Shown: in pieces, positions 53,770 to 62,609 of the stretch | How positions within the stretch are numbered: position 1 is the stretch's first letter | How the letters are laid out: each line of letters starts with the position of its first letter | Notes under the pieces: generated by a model | The model's input: the letters and a program-made list of their open reading frames with translations, nothing else | Database searches by the model: none | Told to the model about the DNA's origin: nothing | Source of the DNA: Neobacillus sp. Marseille-Q6967 | GTDB taxonomy: Bacteria; Bacillota; Bacilli; Bacillales; Cytobacillaceae | Length of the DNA: 64,000 bases | NCBI RefSeq assembly: GCF_946151075.1 | Contig: NZ_CAMGZB010000001.1 | Span: forward strand, 2,222,001-2,286,000 | Direction: 5' to 3' | Program-made: the position numbers and the translations under genes

Positions 53770-54777
53770 GTGAAAAGCAATGTTACAATGCGTGACATCG
53801 CAGAAAGACTTGGAGTCAGCAGTGTTACTATTTCAAAGGCACTTAATGATAAAGAAGGCGTAAGTGAAGAGTTAAAAGAAAAAATAAAAGCTGTCGCAGA
53901 GGAAATGGGTTATCGGTTCAATACTCATGCAAAGTCAATGAAAGAAGGACTTTCATATAATCTTGGAATTGTTATACCTGAACGTTTTACTGGCACAACT
54001 CAATCGTTCTATCTGCAATTTTATCAATTATTATCAAAGGTACTGGATTCCTACCACTATTCAGGGATATTGAATATCTTAAGCCAAGAAGACGAAGATA
54101 ACCTTGTTTTACCGAGAATTTATAATGAGAAAAAAGTAGACGGCTTTATTTTTCTTGGACAGATTGATAAGAAATACGTAGAAGAGATTGAAAAAATTGA
54201 TAGTCCGGTTATCTTTTTGGACTTTTATACAGATCAAAATGAAATTGATTCGGTACTCACCGATAATTTCTATGGTGTTTATGAAATGACGAATTACCTG
54301 ATCAGAAACGGTCATAAAAAAATCGCTTTTGTCGGTAATGTTTATTCAACCAGCAGTATCCAAGACAGATTCCTTGGATATTTTAAATCCTTATTAGAAC
54401 ATCGAATTAATCTTAAAGATGAATATGTTATAAAAGACAGGGATGAACTAGGAAGGTATATTGATATTAATGTCCCGGAGGATATGCCTACTGCGTTTGT
54501 TTGTAATAATGATGAGGTTGCCTATAACCTAATTAATCTGTTACAAAAGAATGGAATCCAAGTACCAGAGGATTGTTCGGTGGTTGGTTTTGATAACTCA
54601 ATTTATGCAACTTTGACCGAACCTCCATTAACAACTGTTGAAGTGGACATGGAAGAAATGTCAAAGGTGTCTGTTAAATTCATTATGGAAAAGTTAAAGA
54701 ATCCGGATAAAAAATATGGCAGAACTTTTATTAAAGGAAATATTATCTACCGGGGTTCGGTGAAGAATATAAAGTAA
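53770..54777 (+). CDS. LacI-family transcriptional regulator
   Basis: 335 residues. The N-terminal helix-turn-helix and hinge (VTMRDIAERLGVSSVTISKALNDKEGVSEELKEKI) is followed by a periplasmic-binding-like sugar domain (YVNDGFIFLGQ-type, AFVCNNDEVAYNLI, SVVGFDNSIYATLTEPPLTTVEVD). It probably represses the neighbouring alpha-galactosidase, ABC transporter and esterase genes until an inducer sugar is present. It starts with GTG after CGGAGGAA and converges with the ROK kinase gene. Confidence 0.93.
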   Translation: MKSNVTMRDIAERLGVSSVTISKALNDKEGVSEELKEKIKAVAEEMGYRFNTHAKSMKEGLSYNLGIVIPERFTGTTQSFYLQFYQLLSKVLDSYHYSGILNILSQEDEDNLVLPRIYNEKKVDGFIFLGQIDKKYVEEIEKIDSPVIFLDFYTDQNEIDSVLTDNFYGVYEMTNYLIRNGHKKIAFVGNVYSTSSIQDRFLGYFKSLLEHRINLKDEYVIKDRDELGRYIDINVPEDMPTAFVCNNDEVAYNLINLLQKNGIQVPEDCSVVGFDNSIYATLTEPPLTTVEVDMEEMSKVSVKFIMEKLKNPDKKYGRTFIKGNIIYRGSVKNIK

Positions 54778-54779
54778 CA

Positions 54780-54812
54780 AATAAAACAAGGCGTCCGCCT
54801 TGTTTTATTTTT
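54780..54812 (+). terminator. bidirectional terminator between lacI-type regulator and ROK kinase
   Basis: AATAAAACAAGGC and GCCTTGTTTTATT form a perfect stem with TTTT on the plus side and A-runs on the other, serving both convergent genes. Confidence 0.9.
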
Positions 54813-54825
54813 GTTACGTATTAAA

Positions 54826-55758
54826 TTAGGAAATAGTATTGGCAAACTTTGATTCTTGACGCTGAAAGTAGTGAAACAAGGCACCAAGCAAATTAGCATC
54901 ATTCTTAAATTGGCATGTTTCAATAACCGGACGTACTTTCGCAATTTGAACGGATTCAAGAATTTGGTCTAATTTTTTATAGATTTGTTCAATGAGATCA
55001 GGACGACTGCTGATTGCACCGCCAATAATGATTTTTTCAGGGTCATAAACATATTGAATATTATAAATACCCTGCGCCAAATAAAGATAGAATTTATCAA
55101 TGGCATTAATACAATCTGCGTCGCCGGCTTCAGCTGCATCAAATATTTTCTTTCCGTCTAACGCAGAGGAGTCTACACCTTTTACTTTTGCGACCGCTCT
55201 TACAAGTGCACCTGTCGCGGCTAAATGGCTCCAAGTTCGGGTGATAAGCTCGCCGTTATCATTTTGTGCATTCAAAATCATGTAACCAATTTCACCGCCG
55301 TGTAAATTTGCCCCTTTGTGGATTTTTCGTTCTTTTACAACAGCACCGCCAATACCTGTGCCGATAATCGTAAACATAACATTCTGATTATCTTTTGCGG
55401 CACCCTTCCACACTTCCCCTAAGGCAGCACAGTTTGCATCGTTTTCGATTTCAACCGGAAGTCCTGTTGCCTCTCCAAAAATCTTTTTAAAATTCGGTCC
55501 ATGAATACAAGGAAGGGCACTTGCACCACCGATTATCCCAGTCTCACTGTCCACACCGCCAGGACAGCTGAAGGCAATTCCTGAAACATTGTATTTTTCC
55601 TTATGTTTAAGTGTTACGGAAATGATATCAAACTGGAACTTTTCGAAGTCATGTCCGGTAGATGGGAAATCACCTTTCGTTAAAAACTCTCCTTCTTCAT
55701 TTATTACAGCATATTTAACGTTTGTTCCCCCCACATCAAATACCATAAAGTTTTCCAT
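54826..55758 (-). CDS. ROK-family sugar kinase
   Basis: 310 residues. The ATP phosphate loop is FDVGGTNVKYAVINEEG; the sugar site ENDANCAALGE and GTGIGGAVV follow. The usual zinc motif is partly altered (HGGEIGYMIL kept, but the CxC part is missing), which is common in ROK subgroups such as BglK/MalA-type kinases. It probably phosphorylates a hexose released by the alpha-galactosidase or glucosidases. It is downstream of the alpha-galactosidase gene by 40 bases on the same strand. Confidence 0.9.
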   Translation of the reverse strand: MENFMVFDVGGTNVKYAVINEEGEFLTKGDFPSTGHDFEKFQFDIISVTLKHKEKYNVSGIAFSCPGGVDSETGIIGGASALPCIHGPNFKKIFGEATGLPVEIENDANCAALGEVWKGAAKDNQNVMFTIIGTGIGGAVVKERKIHKGANLHGGEIGYMILNAQNDNGELITRTWSHLAATGALVRAVAKVKGVDSSALDGKKIFDAAEAGDADCINAIDKFYLYLAQGIYNIQYVYDPEKIIIGGAISSRPDLIEQIYKKLDQILESVQIAKVRPVIETCQFKNDANLLGALFHYFQRQESKFANTIS

Positions 55759-55798
55759 AAAAGACTCTCCTTTAAATTTCCGTTTCTATTTTTGTGCA

Positions 55799-58027
55799 TT
55801 AAACTTCTTTTAATATGAAAAGTTTTGATGAGAAATCACCTGACTTTTCTCGCTTCCAATATTCTGAAGCACGATTGGTATAATCTTCAGCAAGGACTAT
55901 TCCCACATTCATCAACTCGTCTCCGTAATGTGTCGTTTCTTTCCCTTCAATAGCGTAAAGTTTATCAGGGTCAAGTCCTGTTAGTTTTATACGGTAGTAT
56001 TTATCATTTGGTTTAGCTAAAACCTTGTAATACCCTACAATCGCTTCTTTCTTATCTTTAGATACAACCATCCAGGAAACTTCATTTGATTCGAATGGGT
56101 TTAGTAAGCGGTAGAAATCACCGTTTCGGATCAGCTGGCGTTTTTCCTTAAAGAATGCTGTTTGTGTTTTAATTTTAGCTTTTTCTTCATCACTTAATTT
56201 TGTAATGTCGAGTTCATAGCCGAAGGTTCCAAAATAAGCTGTATTCGCTCTTGTCTCAATTGGGGTCATTCTGCCCACCTGGTGGTTTGGAACAGCAGAG
56301 ACATGGCTTCCTATCGAACTTAATGGGTAAACCATTGAAGTGCCGTATTGAATTTTTAATCTCTCTGCAGCGTCAGTGTTATCACTGGCCCAGGCTTGTG
56401 GTGCATAATAGAGTAAACCTGGATCAAAACGTGCACCGCCGCCGGCACAGGATTCGAAAAGAATTTCAGGATACTTCTCAATTAGTCTTTCATAGAGATT
56501 ATAAACACCTAAAATATAACGATGTGCAACCTCACCCTGCTGGTCATAATCTAGACTTTGAGAGTAGGTCTCTGTCATATAACGATTCATATCCCACTTT
56601 ATATAAGAGATTTTTGAGGTTAATAGGATATCGTCCATCAAGGAAAAAATATGATCCACTACTTCTTGTCTGGAGAAATCTAATATAAATTGGTTGCGTC
56701 CGTGGGAAGCTCTGCGGTTTGGAGTTGCTATGATCCAATCAGGGTGATCATTGAAAAGTTTAGTATCCTTACATACCATTTCCGGCTCAAACCATAATCC
56801 AAATTTTAATCCTAATCGGTCAATTTTTTCGGATAGTCCTTGAATCCCGTTTGGCAGCTTATCCTTGTCCACAAACCAATCACCTAATGAACTGGTATCA
56901 TCATTCCGTTTTCCAAACCAGCCATCATCTAAAACAAATAACTCAATTCCTAAATCTCTGGCGGTTTCAGCAATAGATAAGATTTTTTCCTCATTAAAGT
57001 GAAAGTAAGTTGCTTCCCAGTTATTAATTAAAATTGGACGTTCCTTATCACGCCAATACCCCCTGGCAAGACGCGTACGGTATAGGTCATGATAAGTTTG
57101 ACTCATTCCATTTAATCCTTCGTTTGAATACACCATTACACATTCAGGAGTTTGGAAGGTGTCATTTGGATTTAACTTCCATTTAAATTGAAATGGATTA
57201 ATTCCCATCATAACCCTGGTAACACTATATGTATCCACTTCAACCTGCCCTAGAAAGTTTCCGCTGTAAACAAGGCTGAATCCATATACTTCTCCTGTAT
57301 GCTCCGTTGTGTCCAATCTTTTTAAAGCTAAAAAAGGATTATGGGCATGGCTGCTTGCTCCTCTTGCACTATAAATCGATTGAATACCCTTCGATATTTT
57401 TTGTCCCTCAACATGTGCTTCGCGTGCCCATGCACCAGTTAGATGGAGCATTTCGAACTGGTCATCTGGAAAATCCACACTTGTACTCATTGCGTTATTT
57501 ATATAGAAGGAGTCCTTTCCTTCATTAATGAATTTTGCGTTTCGGCAAATGACATTCCGATTGGCGTAGATGGTATAACTTAAAATCAATTTGCTTTCAA
57601 GCACTTCATCGATCAAAGTAATCTCAAGTGTCTCTGCCTCTTGGAAATCTTCAACATAGGTAGCAGGCAAATTTTCTAAGGCGGGCTTACCTGGAATAAT
57701 TTGATAGCTGTGATATTGATAGTTTGTGATTTGGCTGCCGATGCTATTAGTTATCATGTGCGCAGGATAGCGATAGTCAGTTGTACCAAAGCTTGGATAT
57801 TCCTGTTTGATATGCTCCAAAGAGGAAGTGTGGTCGCCTTCAAACATATTGCAAGACGGACGGATCTCACGTTCAATTAAGTGCTTAAAAGAATCACGAT
57901 GCCGGATTTTTTCCCCAAAATACAAATGCTCCAATTGATTACTTTTTTCCAGCACCCTGAAAATATAGCTTACTTGACGGTTATAAAGATGGAATTCTTT
58001 TGTTTCGGAATTAACTTTAATGGCCAA
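55799..58027 (-). CDS. alpha-galactosidase, GH36
   Basis: 742 residues, full GH36 length. The N-terminal beta-sandwich is followed by the barrel: LFVLDDGWFGKRNDD, GLWFEPEMV, YIKWDMNRYMTE (nucleophile Asp) and FESCAGGGARFDPGLLYYAPQAWASDNTDA (acid/base Asp). It removes alpha-1,6-galactose from galactomannan or raffinose-type oligosaccharides; there is no signal peptide, so it acts in the cytoplasm on imported sugars. It is divergent from the ABC transporter operon. Confidence 0.94.
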   Translation of the reverse strand: MAIKVNSETKEFHLYNRQVSYIFRVLEKSNQLEHLYFGEKIRHRDSFKHLIEREIRPSCNMFEGDHTSSLEHIKQEYPSFGTTDYRYPAHMITNSIGSQITNYQYHSYQIIPGKPALENLPATYVEDFQEAETLEITLIDEVLESKLILSYTIYANRNVICRNAKFINEGKDSFYINNAMSTSVDFPDDQFEMLHLTGAWAREAHVEGQKISKGIQSIYSARGASSHAHNPFLALKRLDTTEHTGEVYGFSLVYSGNFLGQVEVDTYSVTRVMMGINPFQFKWKLNPNDTFQTPECVMVYSNEGLNGMSQTYHDLYRTRLARGYWRDKERPILINNWEATYFHFNEEKILSIAETARDLGIELFVLDDGWFGKRNDDTSSLGDWFVDKDKLPNGIQGLSEKIDRLGLKFGLWFEPEMVCKDTKLFNDHPDWIIATPNRRASHGRNQFILDFSRQEVVDHIFSLMDDILLTSKISYIKWDMNRYMTETYSQSLDYDQQGEVAHRYILGVYNLYERLIEKYPEILFESCAGGGARFDPGLLYYAPQAWASDNTDAAERLKIQYGTSMVYPLSSIGSHVSAVPNHQVGRMTPIETRANTAYFGTFGYELDITKLSDEEKAKIKTQTAFFKEKRQLIRNGDFYRLLNPFESNEVSWMVVSKDKKEAIVGYYKVLAKPNDKYYRIKLTGLDPDKLYAIEGKETTHYGDELMNVGIVLAEDYTNRASEYWKREKSGDFSSKLFILKEV

Positions 58028-58141
58028 AATCCTCTCACCTCTTATTGAAAGTAAAGTTTTATAGTTTCCATAAGGGGGCTAACATGGAACCCCTTACATT
58101 TTTTAAGCTAATTTAAGTTTATATATATATACTTAGGTAAA

Positions 58142-58170
58142 ATTGTAACAATTAAATTAATCTATTACAA
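58142..58170 (-). promoter_or_regulatory. candidate promoter of the alpha-galactosidase gene
   Basis: On the minus strand: TTGTAA (58170-58165), 17 bases, TACAAT (58147-58142). The palindrome TAATCGATTA at 58193-58202, upstream of it, could be a LacI-family operator. Confidence 0.45.
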
Positions 58171-58371
58171 CAGTTTTTCTTATAAAATAAAGTAATCGAT
58201 TAATTAAAAACAAACAAATTAAAAGTTTTTATAACTTTAGTATAGTAGAAATCAATAAAGTACTATAGAAACTGCGTAATCCCATACTGGAACTAATACA
58301 AAAGGGGTTAGGGCTTTATTTTAAAGAATTTTATTTAAATAAATTTCATTAAAAATTTCCCTTAAAAAGTA

Positions 58372-58401
58372 TAGACATTTCTGAAAAACTGATTGTATAA
58401 T
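58372..58401 (+). promoter_or_regulatory. candidate plus-strand promoter
   Basis: TAGACA (58372-58377), 18 bases, TATAAT (58396-58401), directed toward the ABC transporter genes. Confidence 0.45.
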
Positions 58402-58478
58402 CGAGTTATTAAGTTATTTGTAGTAAATAAATTAAGTAACTAAAAGGAAAGGATTATAAAAATTAACTTAAAATCTAG

Positions 58479-58534
58479 TTGTCAAAACCTTAAATAAGGT
58501 TTAATATAAATAAAAAGTTGAAAAGGCTTTCAAG
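58479..58534 (+). promoter_or_regulatory. promoter with embedded palindrome plus cre-like site
   Basis: TTGTCA (58479-58484), 17 bases, TAATAT (58502-58507). The spacer is filled by AAACCTTAAATAAGGTTT (58485-58502), a perfect 8+2+8 inverted repeat, probably a repressor operator. TTGAAAAGGCTTTCAAG (58518-58534) follows and fits the cre consensus with one mismatch at the core. Confidence 0.55.
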
Positions 58535-58738
58535 ACTTTAAGTGATTACTATTTATTTAAAAAGTTTGCTTTTTATAAAGCGATACTTAATTAAAAGTAA
58601 TTTTATAGTTTATTAAATTAATAGAGGAGGAAGAATTAATCTTTAGTTTTTTTTGAAAAGGGTTACATATGCTGCTTATTCGGGTGGATTAGTAATGAAA
58701 GAAAATACAGGGGAAACCCAGAGAAATGGGGGAGGAAG

Positions 58739-59623
58739 ATGTATAAATCGAGAACTTTCTTATTTTATATGTTCATAATGCCTTGGTTAATTGGTTTCTT
58801 TATCTTTACAGCTGGACCGATGATTTACTCTTTATATATGAGTTTCACTGATTATTCAGGGCTTGGAACAGCAAATTGGGTGGGCATTGAAAACTATAAA
58901 AAAATCCTCACGGAAGACCCGCTATTCTGGCAATCATTGTGGAATACGACGTTTTATACAATAGTGGGGGTACCGTTAGGGCTGGTTGTTGGATACTTGC
59001 TGGCGGTGTTATTGAATACAAAGGTAAAAGGCATGGGGATATTTAGAACCATCTTTTATCTGCCATCACTGGTTCCGACTGTTGCAAGTTCACTTTTGTG
59101 GATTTTAATTTTTCAGCCAGATTTTGGTATTGCGAACGCAATCCTAGAGTTCTTCCATTTACCGACTTCCAATTGGTTATTAAGTGAAGCAATGGTAAAA
59201 CCAAGTTTAATTATCATGAGTTTATGGGGTGCCGGCGGCGGAATGGTCATCTACTTGGCTGGACTCCAAAGTGTCCCGGCTTCATTATATGAAGCTGCTG
59301 AATTAGATGGTGCCGGAAAATTAAGAAAGTTTTGGAACGTTACAGTTCCTATGACCTCAAATGTTATTTTCTTCAACTTAATTATGGGATTAATCGGATC
59401 GTTTCAAATCTTTACCCAGGCATATGTAGTTTCAAACGGTAATGGCGGTCCAAATTATAAGTCATTATTCTATGTGTTTTATCTTTATCAGGATGCATTT
59501 AAATTCTTTAAAATGGGTTATGCCTCTGCGCTGGCATGGATATTGTTTGTAATTATCTTAATCTTTACAGCAATCCAATTTAAAGTTTTCGGAAAGAAAG
59601 TTTACTACGAATACGATGAGTAA
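58739..59623 (+). CDS. sugar ABC transporter permease (MalF-like)
   Basis: 294 residues with six membrane segments. The EAA loop is YEAAELDGAGKLRKFWNVTVP, where the permease contacts the ATPase. It forms the import channel with the next gene product. GGAGGAAG lies directly before the ATG. No ATPase gene is nearby; such systems in Bacillus commonly share the MsmX ATPase encoded elsewhere. Confidence 0.93.
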   Translation: MYKSRTFLFYMFIMPWLIGFFIFTAGPMIYSLYMSFTDYSGLGTANWVGIENYKKILTEDPLFWQSLWNTTFYTIVGVPLGLVVGYLLAVLLNTKVKGMGIFRTIFYLPSLVPTVASSLLWILIFQPDFGIANAILEFFHLPTSNWLLSEAMVKPSLIIMSLWGAGGGMVIYLAGLQSVPASLYEAAELDGAGKLRKFWNVTVPMTSNVIFFNLIMGLIGSFQIFTQAYVVSNGNGGPNYKSLFYVFYLYQDAFKFFKMGYASALAWILFVIILIFTAIQFKVFGKKVYYEYDE

Positions 59624-59644
59624 AAGAGGGAGGGATGAATAAGG

Positions 59645-60532
59645 ATGGAAATTGCTGAAGCAAAAGTAAAACCGAAAGTCAGAGTTAAAAAAGAACGCAG
59701 TATTAAAAAAGGAAAAATTGTTGAAAAAGTTGTGACCTATACGCTTCTAATTGGACTGTCAATTATATTTATCTTTCCTTTCCTCTGGTTACTGGGAACA
59801 TCGTTTAAGCCGGAGAGTGAAGCATTGGCTTTCCCGCCGACACTTCTTCCAGAAGAATGGAAGTTTTCGAATTATAAAGATGTTTTTACCTTGGTTAATT
59901 TCGGGCAATATTATTGGAATTCAATCGTTGTTACAATATTAACAGTCATTGGTACCGTACTATCTTCTACTTTAGTAGCGTATGGGTTTGCACGTATCAA
60001 AGCCAAAGGGGCCAATTTCTGGTTTATCTTACTATTAGCAACAATGATGCTTCCTCCTCAAGTAACGATGATACCTGTTTACATGATATTTTCAAAACTT
60101 GGTTGGATTAATACATTTTTACCGCTAATTGTTCCGCATTTCTTTGGAAGCGCCTACTTTATCTTCCTGCTTCGGCAATTTTTTAAGACGATTCCAAAGG
60201 AACTGGAGGAATCAGCTTATTTGGATGGATGCGGGACATTTGGAATCTTCTGGAGGATCGTCTTGCCATTATCGGTTCCAGCAGTTATTACAGTTGCATT
60301 ATTAAGCTTTATGTGGACTTGGAATGATTTCCTTGGACCATTAGTTTACCTAAATGATGATTCATTGTACACACTCGCTCTAGGAATCTTGCAATTTAAA
60401 GGGGCCTTGATTATTTCATGGGGACCTATGATGGCTGCAAGTGTTTTGATTATACTGCCTCTAATCATCTTATTTTTTGTCGGACAAAAATACTTTGTTG
60501 AGGGAATTGCGACGACAGGTGGTAAAGGCTGA
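59645..60532 (+). CDS. sugar ABC transporter permease (MalG-like)
   Basis: 295 residues with six membrane segments after a lysine-rich cytoplasmic N-terminus. The EAA motif is LEESAYLDGCGTFGIFWRIVLP, and WNDFLGPLVYL is typical of MalG-type partners. It lies 21 bases after the first permease in one operon. Confidence 0.93.
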   Translation: MEIAEAKVKPKVRVKKERSIKKGKIVEKVVTYTLLIGLSIIFIFPFLWLLGTSFKPESEALAFPPTLLPEEWKFSNYKDVFTLVNFGQYYWNSIVVTILTVIGTVLSSTLVAYGFARIKAKGANFWFILLLATMMLPPQVTMIPVYMIFSKLGWINTFLPLIVPHFFGSAYFIFLLRQFFKTIPKELEESAYLDGCGTFGIFWRIVLPLSVPAVITVALLSFMWTWNDFLGPLVYLNDDSLYTLALGILQFKGALIISWGPMMAASVLIILPLIILFFVGQKYFVEGIATTGGKG

Positions 60533-60559
60533 TCATTTTTATCCTTTAGGTTTCAAACG

Positions 60560-60589
60560 TGAATAAGTAAAGATAAATCCACTTATTCA
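60560..60589 (+). promoter_or_regulatory. intercistronic hairpin before the binding protein gene
   Basis: TGAATAAGT and ACTTATTCA form a 9-base stem between the permease and binding-protein genes, without a T run; it may stabilise the downstream mRNA. Confidence 0.5.
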
Positions 60590-60627
60590 TGAATTTATAT
60601 CATACATTTATTAGGGGGTAACATTGC

Positions 60628-61905
60628 ATGAGGAACAAAAAAGGTTTTGGCATTTTGCTTTTATCTCTTGTTTTTGCACTATCTGTGTTTTTAACAGGTT
60701 GTGCAGGCTCCAAATCAGAATCAGCCAGCGGCGGCGATTCTAAAGGTGAAGTAACGCTTCGTATCTTAACATGGAACAACAACCCTGAAGGAACAAAGCT
60801 TGAAGGTGAAATTTTTAAAGAATTTGAGAAGGAAAATCCTGGTATTAAAGTTAAGCCTGTTTATGCTCCATATGATAAATATAATGATAAATTCTTAACG
60901 ATGTCTGCAGGTGGAGATCAACCAGACTTAGTATGGCTTCAGCCATCTGCAGTTGGCCAATTTGTTGATAAAGGTATCTTGATGGATTTATCTGATAAAG
61001 AAATCAATGAAGACGAATATATGCCAAACGTTCTAGAATTAGGACAAGTTAATGGCAAACAATACGCTTTGATCCGTGATGCATCTACTCAAATGATTGG
61101 TTATAACAAAGATATGTTTGATGCAGCTGGTGTACCATATCCAAAGGACGACTGGACTTGGGATGATTTCCTTGATGCAGCTCAAAAATTAACGAAAGTT
61201 GAAGGCGACAAAACCGTTCAATTTGGTATTGAAAACTTCTATTTAAGTATGTTATTAACATCAAATGGCGGCGGACTTGTTAGCCAAGATGGCAAAAAGG
61301 TCCTAATCGACTCTCCTGAAACCATTGAAGCCGTTACATTTGCCCGTGATTTAATTAACAAATATCATGTACAGCCAACAAGTGCACAATCACAAGGTAT
61401 GACCAACCTATTTATGACGGGTAAAGCGGCAATGAAGGTAACAGGTCCATGGGATTGGGCTGAATATGCTAAAAATGTTGATTTCAACTGGGATATTGTA
61501 CCGGTTCCAGCTGGTAAGGCAGGAAACATTGCCCCTGCTGCGTATCTTCCAATTGCTATTGGTAAGAATACCGAACATCCAGAAGAAGCTTTTAAATTGT
61601 TAGAATTTTTAACAACTGGTAAAGGTCAAGATATTCAGGCTAAGATTATCTCAGCTGTTCCAACTGTAAAACGTAATGCTGACCAAATTACAAGCATGGC
61701 TAATGCTCCTGAAAATGCTGACTCATTAGCAACTATTTTAGAAGAAGGAAAAACCGTTATGCCTGCACCATACATTCCTTCCTACTCTGAGATTGATACA
61801 AAGTTTGTTCCGGTAACGGATAATATTAATTTAAATAATTTGAATGTTGAAAAAGAATTGAAGAAATTCGCTGATCAAGTCCGTAAGGAATACAATTTGG
61901 AATAA
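60628..61905 (+). CDS. extracellular sugar-binding lipoprotein of the ABC transporter
   Basis: 425 residues. The lipoprotein signal ends in the lipobox LTGC (SLVFALSVFLTGCAGS). The mature part is a type-1 solute-binding protein (LRILTWNNNPEGTKLEGEIFKEFEKENPGIKVKP, AMKVTGPWDWAEY). It catches oligosaccharides outside the membrane for the two permeases. The neighbouring alpha-galactosidase and probable glycanase suggest galacto(gluco)mannan fragments. AGGGGGTAA precedes the start. Confidence 0.93.
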   Translation: MRNKKGFGILLLSLVFALSVFLTGCAGSKSESASGGDSKGEVTLRILTWNNNPEGTKLEGEIFKEFEKENPGIKVKPVYAPYDKYNDKFLTMSAGGDQPDLVWLQPSAVGQFVDKGILMDLSDKEINEDEYMPNVLELGQVNGKQYALIRDASTQMIGYNKDMFDAAGVPYPKDDWTWDDFLDAAQKLTKVEGDKTVQFGIENFYLSMLLTSNGGGLVSQDGKKVLIDSPETIEAVTFARDLINKYHVQPTSAQSQGMTNLFMTGKAAMKVTGPWDWAEYAKNVDFNWDIVPVPAGKAGNIAPAAYLPIAIGKNTEHPEEAFKLLEFLTTGKGQDIQAKIISAVPTVKRNADQITSMANAPENADSLATILEEGKTVMPAPYIPSYSEIDTKFVPVTDNINLNNLNVEKELKKFADQVRKEYNLE

Positions 61906-61911
61906 TACTTA

Positions 61912-61953
61912 AAAAGAGGGTACTTGTTTATGTCTAAAACGAGTACCCTTTTC
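61912..61953 (+). terminator. intrinsic terminator after the binding protein
   Basis: AGAGGGTACTTGTTT and the complementary AAACGAGTACCCTTTT form a long stem followed by TTTT. Some read-through to the next genes is likely. Confidence 0.75.
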
Positions 61954-61970
61954 CCTAGAAGGTGATGATG

Positions 61971-62579
61971 ATGAAAAAAGGCGTTGTAAGTATCGTTGAA
62001 GCCAAATTTTTTGGACTTATTGACTTAATCTATCAATTGTTTAAATCGAGTGTCTTTTTTTGGATTACGTTAGTGAAAGGCTTTATTTTTTTAGGACTAA
62101 CAACATCTTTTTGTACACTGCTTGAAGTCATCGAGGAAACTTTATCGGGAAATGGGACGCCAACTAAACAGTTGTTTAAAGAAATTATCCCCAAATATAA
62201 GGGCACTAAAAAATTATCGTTTATAACGTTTTGTCTAATCATCTACTTAAGTGCGTTCATACTTTTGCCGTTTCCTGCTTCTCTTAGCAGCAGCACTGCC
62301 TCAATGATCAAGTTTGCGATAATCTATCTTTTTATATTGACATTGGTGTTATTCACCTATATTTCGTGGATCTTAGTGAAAATGGATTTAAGTATGAAGC
62401 AAACGATTATGTATGGTTTTTATTTAATGATGAAAAGGTTCATCAGAACGATTACCTTAATTTTAATGATGGTTGCTATCTTTTATCTAGCGCATATGAA
62501 TTTTATCTTCTTAATTTTCCTAGCGCCTGCATTCTATGCTTTTGGCGTAAGACTCATACTACATAATATTGAAGGATGA
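61971..62579 (+). CDS. YesL-like (DUF624) membrane protein
   Basis: 202 residues with about five membrane segments. The N-terminal pattern FFGLIDLIYQLFKSSVFFWITLVKGFIFLGLTTSFCTLLEV matches the YesL/DUF624 family often encoded with sugar ABC transporters and glycan hydrolases; its function is unknown. Three ATGs follow one another (61965, 61968, 61971); the last is best spaced from AGAAGGTG. Confidence 0.8.
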   Translation: MKKGVVSIVEAKFFGLIDLIYQLFKSSVFFWITLVKGFIFLGLTTSFCTLLEVIEETLSGNGTPTKQLFKEIIPKYKGTKKLSFITFCLIIYLSAFILLPFPASLSSSTASMIKFAIIYLFILTLVLFTYISWILVKMDLSMKQTIMYGFYLMMKRFIRTITLILMMVAIFYLAHMNFIFLIFLAPAFYAFGVRLILHNIEG

Positions 62580-62609
62580 CAACAGCCTATATTAAATGGA
62601 GGAATAAAA

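Larger units (their letters stand above)
58028..58738. other. divergent control region between the alpha-galactosidase and ABC transporter genes
   Basis: 711 bases, very AT-rich, without a convincing gene. It contains one minus-strand and two plus-strand candidate promoters, a CG-centred palindrome (TAATCGATTA, 58193-58202), an 8+2+8 palindrome inside a promoter spacer and a cre-like site; these are listed separately. A GAGGAGG site near 58623 has no good start codon after it and may be a leftover. Confidence 0.55.

Noticed and set aside
56251..56688. 145-codon plus-strand frame within the alpha-galactosidase gene
   Set aside because: It lies opposite the conserved GH36 core, so coding on the minus strand explains it.
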